DNA of 64,000 nucleotides from Chrysaora quinquecirrha (GCA_014526335.1 JACTAT010000022.1:936604-1000603), one strand, 5' to 3'; positions 25,101 through 36,900 are shown, counted from the first letter of the stretch. A program made the numbers and translations. The notes: generated by a model from the sequence alone, not told the origin.

Positions 25101-26197
25101 CCTTAGAACATTCTTTTTATTTTTTTGGAAGATTGTAACTGGATTGTATTGTTGTCCCCAACTTCTGTGCATGAGATCAGCAAGGCACAGAAAGTGGGGC
25201 ACTTGCCTACATCCACCTTGCTGGCATATAGCTCCTGTCTGTGGCCAGTCAAGCCATATTGCACTTCATAAAAACTAAAAATCCTCTCCCCAGTGTTGTT
25301 GGATGAGAGGGGCAGGGGTGCAAACTCAAGGGTTTTGCCCCTCCTTCCCTGTTTGGCTGTAGACACTTTGGTCCAGAAAGAGGGACACTTAGACACATTT
25401 AATGCAGGAGGATGGCTCCCTGTTGCCCTGATTATGACATTCTCTGAGGGACATTCATACAAACCACTTTCCCCCTCAGGAGTACCCCCTCCCTTGGTTT
25501 CTGTAACAGTTTGTAAGTACTTCAAACTTGGACTGCATGACAAGAGAGCCAACAATGTTTCCACTGAACTATATAGAGCTCAATTAAATGGCCAAGTAAC
25601 TCTTCAAGTCATACAGCCCAAGGCTCTCTTCCCTTTTGACTTTTTTGTGTTTCAGCTATGTTGAGCCTTCTTCAGGATCAGGAGAATTATAACCTATTTT
25701 ATATTTGTCATGAATGCCAAACACTAGGGTAGATTTTTAACCTTTAAACCGTGAAAGTAAAACCAAATGAAAATGTTCTTTTACCCCTAGGTGCCTTGCA
25801 TCTTCATGAATGTCCTGTTGAGCCAAAAATCCCAATATACCTTGTTGTCATGGGGTCATTTGGGGTTTTCAGGAATCTGATTTCGCTCTGCAGCAAGGGT
25901 AGTGAAAGGCACAAGAAAGAGAGAGGTGAAGAAGTTGAGGAAGCTGGAGCAGGGAGAAGGTCTTTTGAAGGCATCATTGATTGCTTTATCTTTGCATGGT
26001 TCATTTGCGGAAATGTTTGGATCTACAGAAATTATGCACCAGTCTACAATGATGTAAACAGTGCAAAATATTGTGATCAAACGCTGTATCTGTTCGCTTT
26101 CTGGATCACTACAGCTACATACATAGTCGCTGGAGTTCTCTGTGTCTGTGGATGTTTAGTGGCTATTTGTGCTGCAGTATTTGCAGGTTCAGACTGA
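16102..26197 (+). CDS. TMEM272-like four-pass membrane protein, 5 exons, 220 aa
   Basis: Exons 16102-16110 (only Met-Ala-Glu), 23647-23713, 24327-24446, 25019-25078, 25791-26197; phases match and total 221 codons with stop. The N-terminus is cytosolic-looking, with two PPPxY motifs (PPPTYDAAD and PPPSYSSLY) that are usual WW-domain/NEDD4-type ligase docking sites. Four hydrophobic segments follow: around FMIVCGTIGALICMALF, IPIYLVVMGSFGVF, CFIFAWFICGNVWIY and FAFWITTATYIVAGVLCV. The pattern of a short Cys-Pro segment, IPIYL, WFxxGNVWIY and YC...LYxFAFW is that of the TMEM272/LOC-type family, whose function is not known. The first coding exon is inferred from phase, a clean GTATGG donor and a favourable start context (G at -3 and +4); it sits 7.5 kb upstream across two large transposons. 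If that exon is wrong, the in-frame ATG at 23668 would start the protein. Confidence 0.75.
16551..18553. mobile_element. unclassified DNA element with long inverted arms made of GTACCGTGGGG repeats
   Basis: The left arm is 16551-17303 and the right arm 18210-18553. From 17020 to 17303 the left arm is almost identical, inverted, to 18210-18490. Outside that, both arms consist of ~20 bp tandem units that alternate between CAGTACCGTGGGGGATGTT-like and GAGTACCGTGGGGAGGCATC-like phrases. The right array is much shorter and ends where the LINE begins. The ~900 bp centre encodes a broken protein. Long tandem-repeat-bearing inverted arms recall foldback or Mutator-like elements, but I saw no diagnostic transposase. 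Confidence 0.75.
17416..18300 (+). pseudogene. broken gene inside the long-arm element
   Basis: The first frame (17416-17736) starts MDELYQEFLQHAPRR and is acidic with DDEEIDEYF and DAEEGCDDEM. A second segment with FLKLVSEDKFPMNNIALLLF continues out of frame. After a possible acceptor at 17857 a third (17861-18150) reads YRKESLLFWIFGYLLFHGKW and KINFAVPSDQILKRF. A further one-base shift near 18150 gives FVLSFDGKLTRSG before the frame runs into the right inverted arm and stops. The KINFAVP and FDGK phrases feel like a repeated, transposon-borne protein family of invertebrates, but I cannot name it. Confidence 0.5.
18568..20556 (+). pseudogene. LINE ORF1: 2A-like motif, coiled coil and SGNH esterase, broken frame
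   Basis: From ATG 18568 the product starts with a hydrophobic segment (MAVTGILTAMLICTLLI). A hydrophobic LALLLIL run then leads into GDVELNPGP at 18811-18837, the ribosome-skipping 2A consensus D-x-E-x-N-P-G-P. A Lys/Gln-rich stretch and a Glu/Lys/Gln-rich coiled coil (about 19440-19650) follow. The reading frame is then lost (stop at 19903) and changes frame about three times through a Gln/Asn-rich part. It resumes near 20030 with IVIIGDSI (catalytic Ser block), LHCGVNDI (Asn block) and KLHLNDKGTRKL (Asp/His block), the SGNH hydrolase motifs of CR1 ORF1 proteins. Confidence 0.85.
20641..23507 (+). pseudogene. LINE ORF2: endonuclease and reverse transcriptase, broken frame
   Basis: The endonuclease domain shows HLNINSIRNKF, IISETKLDDSF, AAYNPPN, IIGDLNLTP and the C-terminal SDFH. 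The reverse transcriptase has KKAMGHDMINAKFL, VTPVYKKKDP, NYRPISLL, AILMDLSKAFDCL, GVPQGSILGPLLF and the catalytic NFADDNTL. The thumb/C-terminal segment ends near 23507 with CxxxC-like KKCECSFC. Frames change near 21640, 22330, 22740, 22870-22980 and 23325, each by one or two bases. It is dead as assembled unless some breaks are sequencing errors. Confidence 0.9.
24012..24274 (+). mobile_element. SINE family S2b copy
   Basis: The head is CCAGGTGGTGAAGGCATTTCG with B box GGGTTCGAATCTC. The core CAACTCAGCTGCCCATC...GAGGTCGGTAAATGAGTACC is nearly that of S2a. The tail ends in a CTTG repeat (24251-24273). Lies in a TMEM272-like intron. Confidence 0.78.
25509..25742 (-). mobile_element. SINE family S3 copy
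   Basis: On the minus strand it carries GAGCTCTATATAGTTCAGTGG (A box) and GAGAGCCTTGGGC. It ends with the family phrase CACTAGGGTAGATTTTTA on the + strand. Lies in a TMEM272-like intron. Confidence 0.62.
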
Positions 26198-26513
26198 TCA
26201 AAGTTTTTAACAAGGAAACTTTCAGGTTTTTAAATCTTAAATTTAATAATCTGGCCATTCGATTCCGCTTTTCATTACAATCAAACTTTATTTTACATCA
26301 GTATATTACGAAGTTTTGTTACGCTTTCATTATTTTCATTTATTTAATCTAAATCTAAGAATCTGCTTATTTAGGGGTTTATTGTTTATCATCATCATTA
26401 TTTTTATCAATATTGGTACTTTTTTGATGAGCAACTTAGAAAATTACCTGAGATAATTACAATTTTGAAATAGTATGTTACAGATTAATTTGTAAAACTA
26501 TGCATCTTTACAG

Positions 26514-26743
26514 CTTGTGGTATATTAACGCTTTTATGCGTGGCTATCTTTGTGGTCAAAATTATGTGCGCAATTTTCAATCCCCATTGCGAAAATCATT
26601 CTGGGTATGCGGAAGTTCCGCGGTATTCTTTCTTGGAAGTACCTCGCTGTGAACAAATGAGAAAAGCTGCATACGAGGCTTCAATAAGAGACAATAAAAA
26701 ACTTGTTTTCACATATATATTGTTGATAATTAGCATTTATTAA
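26514..26743 (+). other. possible alternative last exon of the TMEM272-like gene
   Basis: A canonical acceptor (TTTACAG) ends at 26513. The open frame after it starts with a hydrophobic stretch (ACGILTLLCVAIFVVK), then a Cys/Pro-containing hydrophilic tail, and stops at 26743. It is in phase with the preceding coding exon if that exon is cut at 26186, just before its own stop, using a weak GTTCAG donor. That would replace the last three residues by about 76 others. It could equally be a decayed duplicate exon. Confidence 0.3.
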
Positions 26744-27207
26744 CAAAATACATTCGGAACTATTTACAATTTTGGAGTTCTATTTATACAATTGCATTTC
26801 ATATTTAGAAGTAAGTTTTGGAAGTAAAGTACCTACTGTATGTAAGAGGAGTGCAAAGCATTGTAAATGTTCTGGTGCTAGTTTTTGGAGTGGCTATTCT
26901 TTGGTATTCTTTATTATTTGGAAAAAAATTAGGACTTTTTGGGACAAATTACCCTACGAAATATCGTCAGAAAAACCACTAATCATCTTGAATGTTCCAG
27001 GGCTATTTGGTTCTGCATTTCCTCGAGATTGACCTATCTTAGGGGATATGGATAAATGTAGGGACATTTCAGCCCCCCTTTAATTGAATTCTGAATCTAA
27101 TTTCACCTTATAAAAGGATTAAAGTCTATCTATTTACAACTGTACAACAATCTTAATCTCAACATCTGAGTTCTTCAAAAAGAATTTAAAAATTCTGATC
27201 CAACATC

Positions 27208-28706
27208 TCAAGTTTCAACAAATTCCATTCTCTGCTGGTGTAAATAGTTATTCTGAAAAGACTTTACGGGCTTTCGTTTTCGCTTTCTGCCTTCATGAGT
27301 CGAGTCTCTTTTTCCAGAATGTTTAGAGACATTAACAGTGTCTTTTTTGTCCTTCTTCTTGCTGTTGTTCGAGGAGGTAACGAGCAAAACAGATAAGGAA
27401 GGGTTTGACTTGATGGATAAGATGATGGCTGCTTGTATAGACAGGACACGCTGTTGCTTGTTCAAGCCTTCGAATAAGTCCCAATAAAGACTATGTTCCC
27501 ACAAATGCTTCTTCACACAGACACGGCTTTTGTAGTGTTTGCCTGCAGATTAAGAAACAACGTTGAAATTCTACAATATTAAAGCCGGATTTACAAGTTA
27601 ACACAAGATCCTTCTGGTATTTCTTAACCAAAAAGAAACTACAAAAGATAGACTAAACGGACATGGATTTTAATTTTAAAACTTTCAATAAGGATTTTAC
27701 TGTAGATGGTTTAGAAGAATACAGTAAGCTAATGAAAATGTCAATTGTCCATTAAGAATAAGAAGAATTTATTAAACCATAACAGCAAAGCGTTTTAGAG
27801 CGATTCCAAAAAAATTCCCATGAATGTTTTTAAAAAATTTTCTCACAAGATAAACCGATGGAATTTAAATGTTAGATAAGAGTTAAGAAAAGCTTTTGAA
27901 CGGTTAATGAAATGTAAAATTTTAAGAATTCTTAGAAAAATGGCTTGATTACCGCATCGGGGAACTTCGGCAACCTAGATTCCTTGTCAATCAACCAGCA
28001 AAAAATTGCTGAATTGTCATATTTTTGGCCCAATAACCCAGAAATGATTAACTTATTGATAAATTGGCTCCATACTGTTCCGACTCCAGCTAACTGTTAT
28101 GGCACAGTGTTTGCGCTTCAATACTGTCACCGTTGGTGTTTGACATGATCACGGATTGTCTGGAGAATTTCTACTTGTTCAGCTTATGTTTTATGAATAA
28201 CAAAAACAACGTGTGGCCTAGCAATTGTAGTAGAAATACTACAACCGAATTCACTGAGATCTCATTTGAGGAAACTCATGAAATTATCATTAAATTGATA
28301 AACAAGACCTTTGAATTAATAAAAAACTGAATTTGGACTAAGCTGGTATCTTTCCGAAAATCCTAAGGGAAAATTTCGCGAGTTTGAAAAATAAATTGAG
28401 TGAACGTTTCAATGGGAGGTGCGGAATTTTTTAAATAATGCCTCACAAAAAAATTAATTTATAAATTCGTGCATGCAGTTAGAGCAAAAATTATTACATA
28501 TTATACTAACCACAAACATAGCACGGTATATTATCACCCTCTGCAAGGTCGTATCTTTCAAATAATTCTTTAACCGTATCCCATTCCAAGTCGCCTTGTG
28601 CGTGTTGTTGAGTTGAGTCCAAAGATTCCGTTGACGATGTTGAACACAACCTTGACTTCTTCGCTTGGTTTTCAGCTTCTTCAAATTCGCAGAAAGTTGT
28701 CTCCAT
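27208..28706 (-). CDS. small C2H2 zinc-finger protein, 2 exons, 176 aa, function unknown
   Basis: Exon 1 is 28706-28511 and exon 2 is 27542-27208, joined through a GTTAGT donor and a CTGCAG acceptor; the joined frame is 177 codons with stop. The splice falls exactly inside the finger, between the second Cys and the His-side helix. The finger reads CYVCGKHYKSRVCVKKHLWEH, spacing C-x2-C-x12-H-x3-H, so one C2H2 finger. It is followed by an aromatic SLYWDLFEGLNKQ segment and an Ile/Leu helix, then a basic, Ser/Lys-rich tail with runs such as KKKDKKD and GRKRKRKP that look like nuclear localisation signals. The N-terminal 60 residues are acidic and Ser/Thr-rich. I do not recognise a named orthologue. 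It is convergent with the TMEM272-like gene 1 kb away. Confidence 0.7.
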
Positions 28707-30140
28707 AATTGCAAAACCTAATGAACTCTTTAGATTTTAAGATCAGCTTAAAAATTATCTATTTTACAAATTATTCTTCAATATGGGCGGGTCTTCCTAA
28801 CGCCAAAAAATTTACTACGCTGTTGTTCTCGTAGTAAACTTGAAAAAATTTTTCTCGCCACGAGGTTATGAATAAAATTGTTAATTTGCATAATACTGAA
28901 AACAATGCCGGTTCGCGTCGCTGATTGGTTAAATTGTAGCAGCTGAAAAAGAATACGCAGAGCTCTGATTGGCTGATTTTCTTCCTATTCATTAATAGGT
29001 TAGACAATTTGTAGTATGCTTCAAAATATTTTTCCAATTTTTCCAAATATTTTCTCTTTGAGAAGCTTAATAATGTTATTTCCGACTTAAGTAAGATTTG
29101 ATTTGATTCGTTAATAAAAGTCTGAATAACTTTCACAAGCTTTTTCTATAAATTGCGCAAAAACATGCAGATTTTGCTATTAACATGCGCGGAATATGCG
29201 TGACATCAAAATAGATTTTGACGAATACTAAAAGCTGACATCATAACAATAGGATTAAATTGAATGATAGAATGAATGAAATAAATTGACCAATCAGATT
29301 GTAGCAACGTGTATTTGGCGGGACGAGTTGACAGCATGTGGCCACAGAAAATTTTTGCAAACATAAACAAGAAAAATTATTGCAAATGCTTATAAATTGT
29401 TGCAGAAGAATGCTATTTCCAGGTACGGTTCTATGAATGTGCATGAATTGTTTTAAATTGATTTTGTTAGAAGCTTTCCAGGCTTTATTCGTCTGTGCAA
29501 GTCTGAACTCGTACAGGCCCGGACATAAAAATCAACAGTTTCGACTTTGCTCTCTCGAACTCCTCTTCCTTGACCCATTCTTAATCCATAACACTAAATT
29601 AATAAAGTATAACATTGCTTTAAATTCCCTAAGTAAATTCTTTGATAAAAACGTGATTCTAATACTACAAAGTTCCACACAGACCAAAGTTTTATATTTC
29701 AGCATATGTGCCAACGTGTACGAAAAATTTCAGGCCACGTGTGTGACATAAATTTGTGCAACTGTTGCAAAAGAGAAACATTAGTCAAAAGAACTTTGTA
29801 GGACCTAAAGAATAAAGTTTTTACAATAAAGTCAGCTGTATTTGCGGAAGGAAAAATTTATTTGTTTGTGAAAAACCAGGCAAATTTGATTTTAACGTCA
29901 AGAAATTTTTCGAATCGTGTTTCAAAACAAATTTTTCCCAGCGCATGATTTCTCATCAAATCCTTTGCGAAGAATTTTGTTTTTTTCGAAAACTCAGCCC
30001 TGTATAAATAATAAAAGACATTTTATTCTCATAAATCTATGTTTTAGTTTGCTTTTTAATTCCTATTTGCACTTTTTGTTGTCTCGAGAGATATTATTTC
30101 TTATTAAAATGGTTTCAGATCACATTTCAAGTTTCAAAAC
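28707..30140. other. intergenic, AT-rich, no gene seen
   Basis: Open frames here (for example 28771-29136 minus, 29437-29751 plus) have no domain, no good codon pattern and no splice context. It is the upstream region of the zinc-finger gene. Confidence 0.4.
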
Positions 30141-32934
30141 GGCTATCTCTAAAATATGGATTATGGAATGATGGAGTGGAATGATGGAATGATGGAATGG
30201 AATGATGGAATGGTATCAAAATGCGTAAATGCAAAAGAAAAGCAATTTCCAAACACATCGCAACAATATTTTTAATTTTGAAAGTATAATGCAACAAAAA
30301 CAGAGCCATTCCATATTTTTCTAAAATATGGAATGGCGAATTTTCTCAAAAATTACTCGCTTCTTTTTGCTGAAACCTTCCTCCAAGGGTTGTATATGCA
30401 TTACAAACACATCTGACTAGAAATTAAGAAGATTTGGAGTCAATTGAAGGAGTTACGAGGCCATTCCATATTTTAGAAAAATATGGAATGGCGAATTTTC
30501 TCAAAAATTACTCGCTTCTTTTTGCTGAAACCTTCCCGCTAGGGTTGTATATGCCTTACAAACACATCTGAGTAGAATTTATGAAGGTCTGGAGTCAATT
30601 GAAGGAATAATAAGGCCATTCCATATTTTAGAAAAATATGGAATGGCGAATTTTCTCAAAATTACTTGCTTCTTTTTGCTGAAACCTTCCCCCTAGGGTT
30701 GTATATGCCTTACAAATACATCTGAGTAGAAATTATGAAGGTTTGGAGTCAATTGAAGGAATAATAAGGCCATTCCATATTTTAGAAAAATATGGAATGG
30801 CGAATTTTCTCAAAAATTACTCGCTTCTTTTTGCTGAAACCTTCCCGCTAGGGTTGTATATGCCTTACAAACACATCTGAGTAGAATTTATGAAGGTTTG
30901 GAGTCAATTGAAGGAATAATAAGGCCATTCCATATTTTAGAAAAATATGGAATGGCGAATTTTCTCAAAAATTACTTGCTTCTTTTTGCTGAAACCTTCC
31001 CCCTAGGGTTGTATATGCCTTACAAACACATCTGAGTAGAAATTAAGAAGATTTGGAGTCAATTGAAGGAATAATAAGGCCATTCCATATTTTAGAAAAA
31101 TATGGAATGGCGAATTTTCTCAAAATTACTTGCTTCTTTTGCTGAAACCTTCCCCTAGGGTTGTATATGCCTTACAAACACATCTGAGTAGAATTTATGA
31201 AGGTTTGGAGTCAATTGAAGGAATAACAAGGCCATTCCATATTTTAGAAAAATATGGAATGGCGAATTTTCTCAAAAATTACTTGCTTCTTTTTGCTGAA
31301 ACCTTCCCCCTAGGGTTGTATATGCCTTACAAACACATCTGAGTAGAAATTAAGAAGATTTGGAGTCAATTGAAGGAATAATAAGGCCATTCCATATTTT
31401 AGAAAAATATGGAATGGCGAATTTTCTCAAAAATTATATAAGCTTTATAAACACACCCGAGAAGAAATTATCTCAAAATCGAGAAATACTGGACGGAAGC
31501 TTGAAACATGATTCTCAAGGAAAATGCTAATTTCCAAGTTAAGCACTACTGTACTGGGCGGCCATAACCACTGTGGTCTGGTCTGATTGATAATTTGACA
31601 GATCCACTTGAAAAATTCAGACTAATGGCGACGCAAATATGCAATCATTCATATCACATTTGTAAATATGGTAGGCTATCTGCAAAACAAGGAATTGTAA
31701 AATTACTGTATTGATGCAGTGCATAAGTTAACTATGGTAAAACGCACAAATCGAAAGTTTGACATAAATAATGTTCGAATTCGATGACTTGATTTTGCAA
31801 GTTTTTCTCACTCGCATATACTTTAGCTGAGCAAAAAAATACCAACTTTCACAACTCGTAGTTCCTCTACTCCAAACCTTGATTATTTATTCTGAGATGT
31901 GTTTGAAAGTTTTATTTTACCCTGGAGGAAGGTTTCAGGATAAAGAAGCGAGTAATTTTTGAGAAACTTCGCCATTCCATATTTTTCTAAAATATGGAAT
32001 GGCCTTATAACTCCTTCAATTGACTCCAAACCTTCATAAATTCTACTTAGATGTGTTTGTAAGGCATATACAACCCTAGGGGAAGGTTTCAGCAAAAGAA
32101 GCGAGTAATTTTGAGAAAATTCGCCATTCCATATTTTTCTAAAATATGGAATGGCCTCGTAACTCCTTCAATTGACTCCAAATCTTCTTAATTTCTACTC
32201 AGATGTGTTTGTAAGGCATATACAACCCTAGGGGAAGGTTTCAGCAAAAGAAGCAAGTAATTTTGAGAAAATTCGCCATTCCATATTTTTCTAAAATATG
32301 GAATGGCCTTGTTATTCCTTCAATTGACTCCAAACCTTCATAAATTCTACTTAGATGTGTTTGTAAGGCATATACAACCCTAGGGGAAGGTTTCAGCAAA
32401 AGAAGCAAGTAATTTTGAGAAAATTCGCCATTCCATATTTTTCTAAAATATGGAATGGCCTCGTAACTCCTTCAATTGACTCCAAACCTTCATAAATTCT
32501 ACTTAGATGTGTTTGTAAGGCATATACAACCCTAGGGGGAAGGTTTCAGCAAAAAGAAGCGAGTAATTTTTGAGAAAATTCGCCATTCCATATTTTTCTA
32601 AAATATGGAATGGCCTTGTTATTCCTTCAATTGACTCCAATCCTTCATAAATTCTACTCAGATGTGTTTGTTAGTCATATACAACCCTAGGGGGGAAGGT
32701 TTCAGCAAAAAGGAGCAAGTAATTTTTGAGAAAATTCGCCATTCCATATTTTTCTAAAATATGGAATGGCTCTGTTTTTGTTGCATTATACTTTCAAAAT
32801 TAAAAATATTGTCGCGATGTGTTTGGAAATTGCTTTTCTTTTGCATTTACGCATTTTGATACCATTCCATCATTCCATTCCATCATTCCATCATTCCACT
32901 CCATCATTCCATAATCCATATTTTAGAGATAGCC
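30141..32934. repeat. 2.8 kb inverted repeat built of ~155 bp monomers
   Basis: The ends are GGCTATCTCTAAAATATGG and its reverse complement, followed inward by a short run of GGAATGATGGAAT repeats. Each arm then has tandem ~150-158 bp monomers. The left arm holds about eight (30302-31440) and the right about six in reverse orientation (31965-32765). Every monomer border carries a hairpin, CCATTCCATATTTT facing AAAATATGGAATGG. A unique spacer covers about 31440-31870. Small ORFs within (31130-31342, 31883-32095) are repeat artefacts. No target duplication was evident at the ends. Confidence 0.9.
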
Positions 32935-33017
32935 TTAGAATTACCCAGAGTTCATTGTAATTAAGTTTGAGTTTCGTCCGATCTCGCTGAAATTATTTTC
33001 CACACCGCAGTCAGCTA

Positions 33018-33240
33018 CTGGCCAAAAGATCAAATTTTGTTTGTCAAACATTTGAAATTATCTTATTAAACAATGTTTGAACGTTTGGCGATGTCACAAA
33101 CATTGCCTGACAAGCAAACATGAGCAAAATCTGTTGCGCCATGTCTTTGAAAACGTTTAAAACTATTTTTGCTTATATTGGACCAAAAATTGTTTCACGA
33201 ATGTTGAACAAACAATGTTTGACCGCCTGGCCAGGGCCTG
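33018..33240. mobile_element. MITE family A copy
   Basis: The right end TTTGACCGCCTGGCCAGGGCC is intact. The left end has diverged to CTGGCCAAAAGATCAAA. It lies between the giant inverted repeat and the end of WASHC2. Confidence 0.7.
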
Positions 33241-33364
33241 AGTTGACCATCCTAGCTCGATATATGACAAAAGAAGGTATTCATTCTAGAAAAAACTTAT
33301 CTGCCAGCCTCTCAAAACCTGAAAACCAAACAACGCTTCCAAAACGCTTGCCTGCATGCAGTCC

Positions 33365-33655
33365 TGGCACTTGCCAAACGACGAAAAATTGTTAGAAAAG
33401 CATCCAAACATTGCTTATCAAGCAAGACGTTTGAATGTTTTGAAACGTCACAAACACTGCTCGTGCAATGTTTTGTTTTTGGTTTGCTTGCAACAAAAAG
33501 GAGTTGTTTTTGAACTTTTGAAGATCGAAATTCTGCTGCAATCGAAATTCTGCTGCAATTGTTTCTGCAGCAAATGTTTTGCGAAGAAAGATTGTTTTGA
33601 AAGCGAATTCAAATGTTTGGCAAACAAAACAATGTTTTGATCTTTTGGCCAGAAA
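33365..33655. mobile_element. MITE family A copy, diverged
   Basis: Same word structure (AAACATTGC, AATGTTTG) with ends CTGGCACTTGCCAAACGA and TTTGATCTTTTGGCCAG. It is 140 bases from the WASHC2 stop and may lie in its 3' UTR or flank. Confidence 0.65.
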
Positions 33656-33795
33656 CTTGAAGACGAAGACAGAAATTAACCAACTTCTGAACTTGATAAT
33701 CAAGATACAAATAATCATATAATACAAATTATTAATGAATATATAAAAAATGAATCAATATTTCTCTTATAAACACTATTAATTTCACTTGTCCC

Positions 33796-33934
33796 CTAAT
33801 CAGTCCCCAAAGCGTTGAGTGGATCATCGAAAATATTTGGTGCATTTTGATCTGTTGATGCTGTAGTTTTGGTTGTTTTGGACTTTGATGTTTTTTCAGC
33901 TTTTTTCTTTGCTTTTGGTTTTTTCTCTCCACCA
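33796..33934 (-). other. WASHC2: last coding exon of WASHC2, next to a transposon
   Basis: It encodes a Lys-rich segment followed by the family C-terminus (PNIFDDPLNALG) and a TAG stop at 33798-33796. The acceptor is CTAG at 33935. Only 12 bases separate the exon from the Harbinger inverted repeat, so the pyrimidine tract and branch point now come from transposon sequence. The frame used for the conserved C-terminus needs two bases from the previous exon, but the exon 39616-38769 ends in phase 0. A short exon or exon part with an acidic IF motif, expected here in the family, is not visible. Confidence 0.75.
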
Positions 33935-36900
33935 CTAGCAAATTAAAGGCGGGATTACACTATCATCTCTAGGTACAAGTTGCTTCACATTTTTTCTGTG
34001 ATGACAAACAGCGAGAGAATGCGATAGTGTAAGGTGCGGTAAAAGTTGCTTGTAGTTGCGCGTTGGAGGTGATAAAACCAAGTTTTTTAATCCATCTCGC
34101 GGCATTTCAATTTGATTGCTGATCAAATTTTTTTGAATCCCTACAAGTTTTTCAAAGGAGCCGACATTTTGGCGCGCGATTCAGGGCAGTGTTGGCGCGT
34201 AAACTTCTTCTGAAACATTCAAGATTGCCACTGACGACTGTGAGGGGCCTATAGAATTGTGAGAGAATGGAGTTTCAGTCTCATCAATTTACCAGTAATC
34301 TTTTTGAAGAGCACTTGCAGAGAAGACAACAAGAACAGCGGTTTAATTCACAAAGGTGAGTTATGGATTGGTACCTATATTCAGCAAATTTCAGAAACTT
34401 AATAAAATCTCAAATTTAATTAGGCCGGCCTGGCCTAACTTCACCAAAGCTGGCTTTATTCATCATCCCTTGAACAAATGCATAGGCTATACATTAATAT
34501 AGGGAAACTGGGGTAATTTGGGACACATTTTCTAGTGCCGAATACTGGTAAGTGTCTAAAACCTACCTTGGGCCCATTTCGTTTACCATCTCAATTTTAT
34601 TTTAGTCAAGAACAAGAAGGTTATTACGAGGAAGAATTAGACGAGGTAACACAAGAAGGGACTCAAGAAAATGCATTTAAAGTACTGCCAAATCAAGTAC
34701 CTCCTGTTCCATCAGTGGAACTGGTGAAACCTGTCACAAAAGGACTAGAAAAACGAAGGAAATTAAATATGATTGGAAAGATGAAGTTGTGGAGAAACTT
34801 GTAGCTTTGTGGGAAGATGAACAATTGTTATATGATGTGAAACACCCTATGTACCATATTAAGGAGAAAAGAAGAAATTGCATCACCAACATCATTTCAG
34901 CTTTATCTGAAATGGAAGTTGAGCCACTTCCATCATATGATGAAGTACAAAGAAAATTGAATGCTCTCAGGTCATACTATGTGGCTGAGAAAAATAAAAC
35001 AGAGCAGTCAAAAGTTAGTGGTGCTGGTGCTGGTGATATATACCGGAGCAAGTGGCAGTTTTACGATGCTCTGTCGTTTTTATCAGACAATGTAACACCA
35101 CGTCCTACAGTTTCAAATATAGGCACCAAAAGAGCTGCAGCTGAAGAGAATTGTGCCTATTCAATAGATAACAAACCTTCCAGCAAATCTGCCAAGCAAA
35201 TGGAAGTAAATAAAACAAATCAGTTGATTGAAACAGCTATTAATGTTTTGAGCAAACCAAAAGAAAATCCAAAAAAAGTTGAGAAAACACTGTCAGCTGA
35301 TCATGTTTTTGGGGATATGATTGTGAAGATGTTGGAAACGATCAATGAAGGAGAAAGCAAGGATTTTTTAAAAATGGAAATTCAACGCCTGATATTTGAG
35401 ACCAAGTATAGGGGAGGAGCACAGCACATGTTTGCACAAATGCATCAACATCAACAGAGAAATGCTGGCATGCACTCAAGAATGCAATCTCCACACAATG
35501 GAGTAGGGCTCAGACATGAGCCTTACCAAACACCTTCATATGGTAGCAATTCACCCCAAACTCCATTTGGTTCAGTATCAAGATGCTCTAGTAACAATAG
35601 TGATATACTTGAACTATAAACAAAGAAACTATAACTTTGGTTCAAATATCATGTGTTTTGGGCTTTATAAGTTGATTAAATCTATTATAAGTTGATAAAA
35701 TAGATTAAATGTATTTTCATGAAACATTTCAATCAAAACAAACATATACATTTCTAAAATAAGAAAATTCATGAGAATTGAAAAAATACTGTTAACTGGT
35801 TGCGGTGAGACATTTCCATTGCCAGGGTACTTGTCCTGGGCCATAAAAATGATCTGCAAAGATATCTCGATATTCTTCAGCTGTTTTTTTCTGGTTATTT
35901 CCATGTCTCCTTGGTGGCAAAGCTTTAAAATTAGAACCAGTTGTTTGTTTTCTCCATTGACCTTCAATTATATGATCTCCTTCAACTTCATCAGCAAATC
36001 CACTTGGTGTATAGGACTCAGGTGATTTTGTTCTTAACAAGTTATGGAGCACCAATGATGCCAAAACTACTTTGGTGGCTGTGTCTGGACATAAATTGAT
36101 CTTAGTAGAGAATATCCTAAAAACACTGGTCAGTATGCCAAATGCATTTTCTGTTACTCTTCTGAAACGTGAAAGTCTATAGTTGAAGACTCTTTTCCTG
36201 TCTGTTAATGCTCTGTCAGGGTATGGTTTCAGGCAGTGTGTTGTTAGTGGAAAAGCATTGTCACCAACAAAACAAAGGGTAAACTTTCTTCAACAGTAAA
36301 AGGTTCCCATGCAGGATCCATTGACTTTGGCAAAGATCTTGGTGCTGGGAGATTCAGGGCACCTTGTGATAGCAGTTTGGAAAGTTCGGAGTTTCTGTAA
36401 ACGCCCCCATCACTGATTCTGCCTTGACACCCAACATCTGCAAATACAAATTTGTAATCAAAGTCAACAAGTGCCATCAGAACAATGCTATAAAAGCCTT
36501 TGTAATTGTAGAAGCTGGCCCCTGAATCTTTTGGATGGTATATTGATATGTGCTTCCCATCTGCGGCAGCAAATGCATTTGGAAATTGCCAACGTTCTTC
36601 TGTGCCTTGTGCAAGCTTCATCCATTCGTTCTCTGTATTTGGGCAAGTGAAATATTCATCTTTCAGTGCATTATAAATTCCATCACATACCTTTGGAATA
36701 AATTTGCTGATTGTGGTCTCATGTATTCTGAATTGATATTGTAAGCTATTGTAGCTTTCACCTGTAGCAAGAAACCTAAGTGTCACTGCTAATTTCTCCT
36801 CTGGGCTTATAGGCTTTCGTAGGTGGGTAGTTTGTCCTTCAATGGATGGACGAATTTTGAACAAGAGCATCTGTACAAAAATGTTATAAAAAAATTTTAA

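Noticed and set aside
25103..25664. Overlapping 153 aa (-) and 123 aa (+) ORFs
   Set aside because: They lie in an intron of the TMEM272-like gene and overlap a SINE; neither shows domains or splice context.
26772..27032. 86 aa plus-strand ORF downstream of the TMEM272-like gene
   Set aside because: No start context, no recognisable domain and a composition that fits chance AT-rich sequence.
27945..28330. Two short plus-strand ORFs in the zinc-finger gene intron
   Set aside because: No similarity that I recognise, and no fitting splice borders.
31130..32095. ORFs LLKPSPRVVYALQTHLSRIY on both strands
   Set aside because: They are read-through of the ~155 bp monomers in the inverted repeat and have no independent support.
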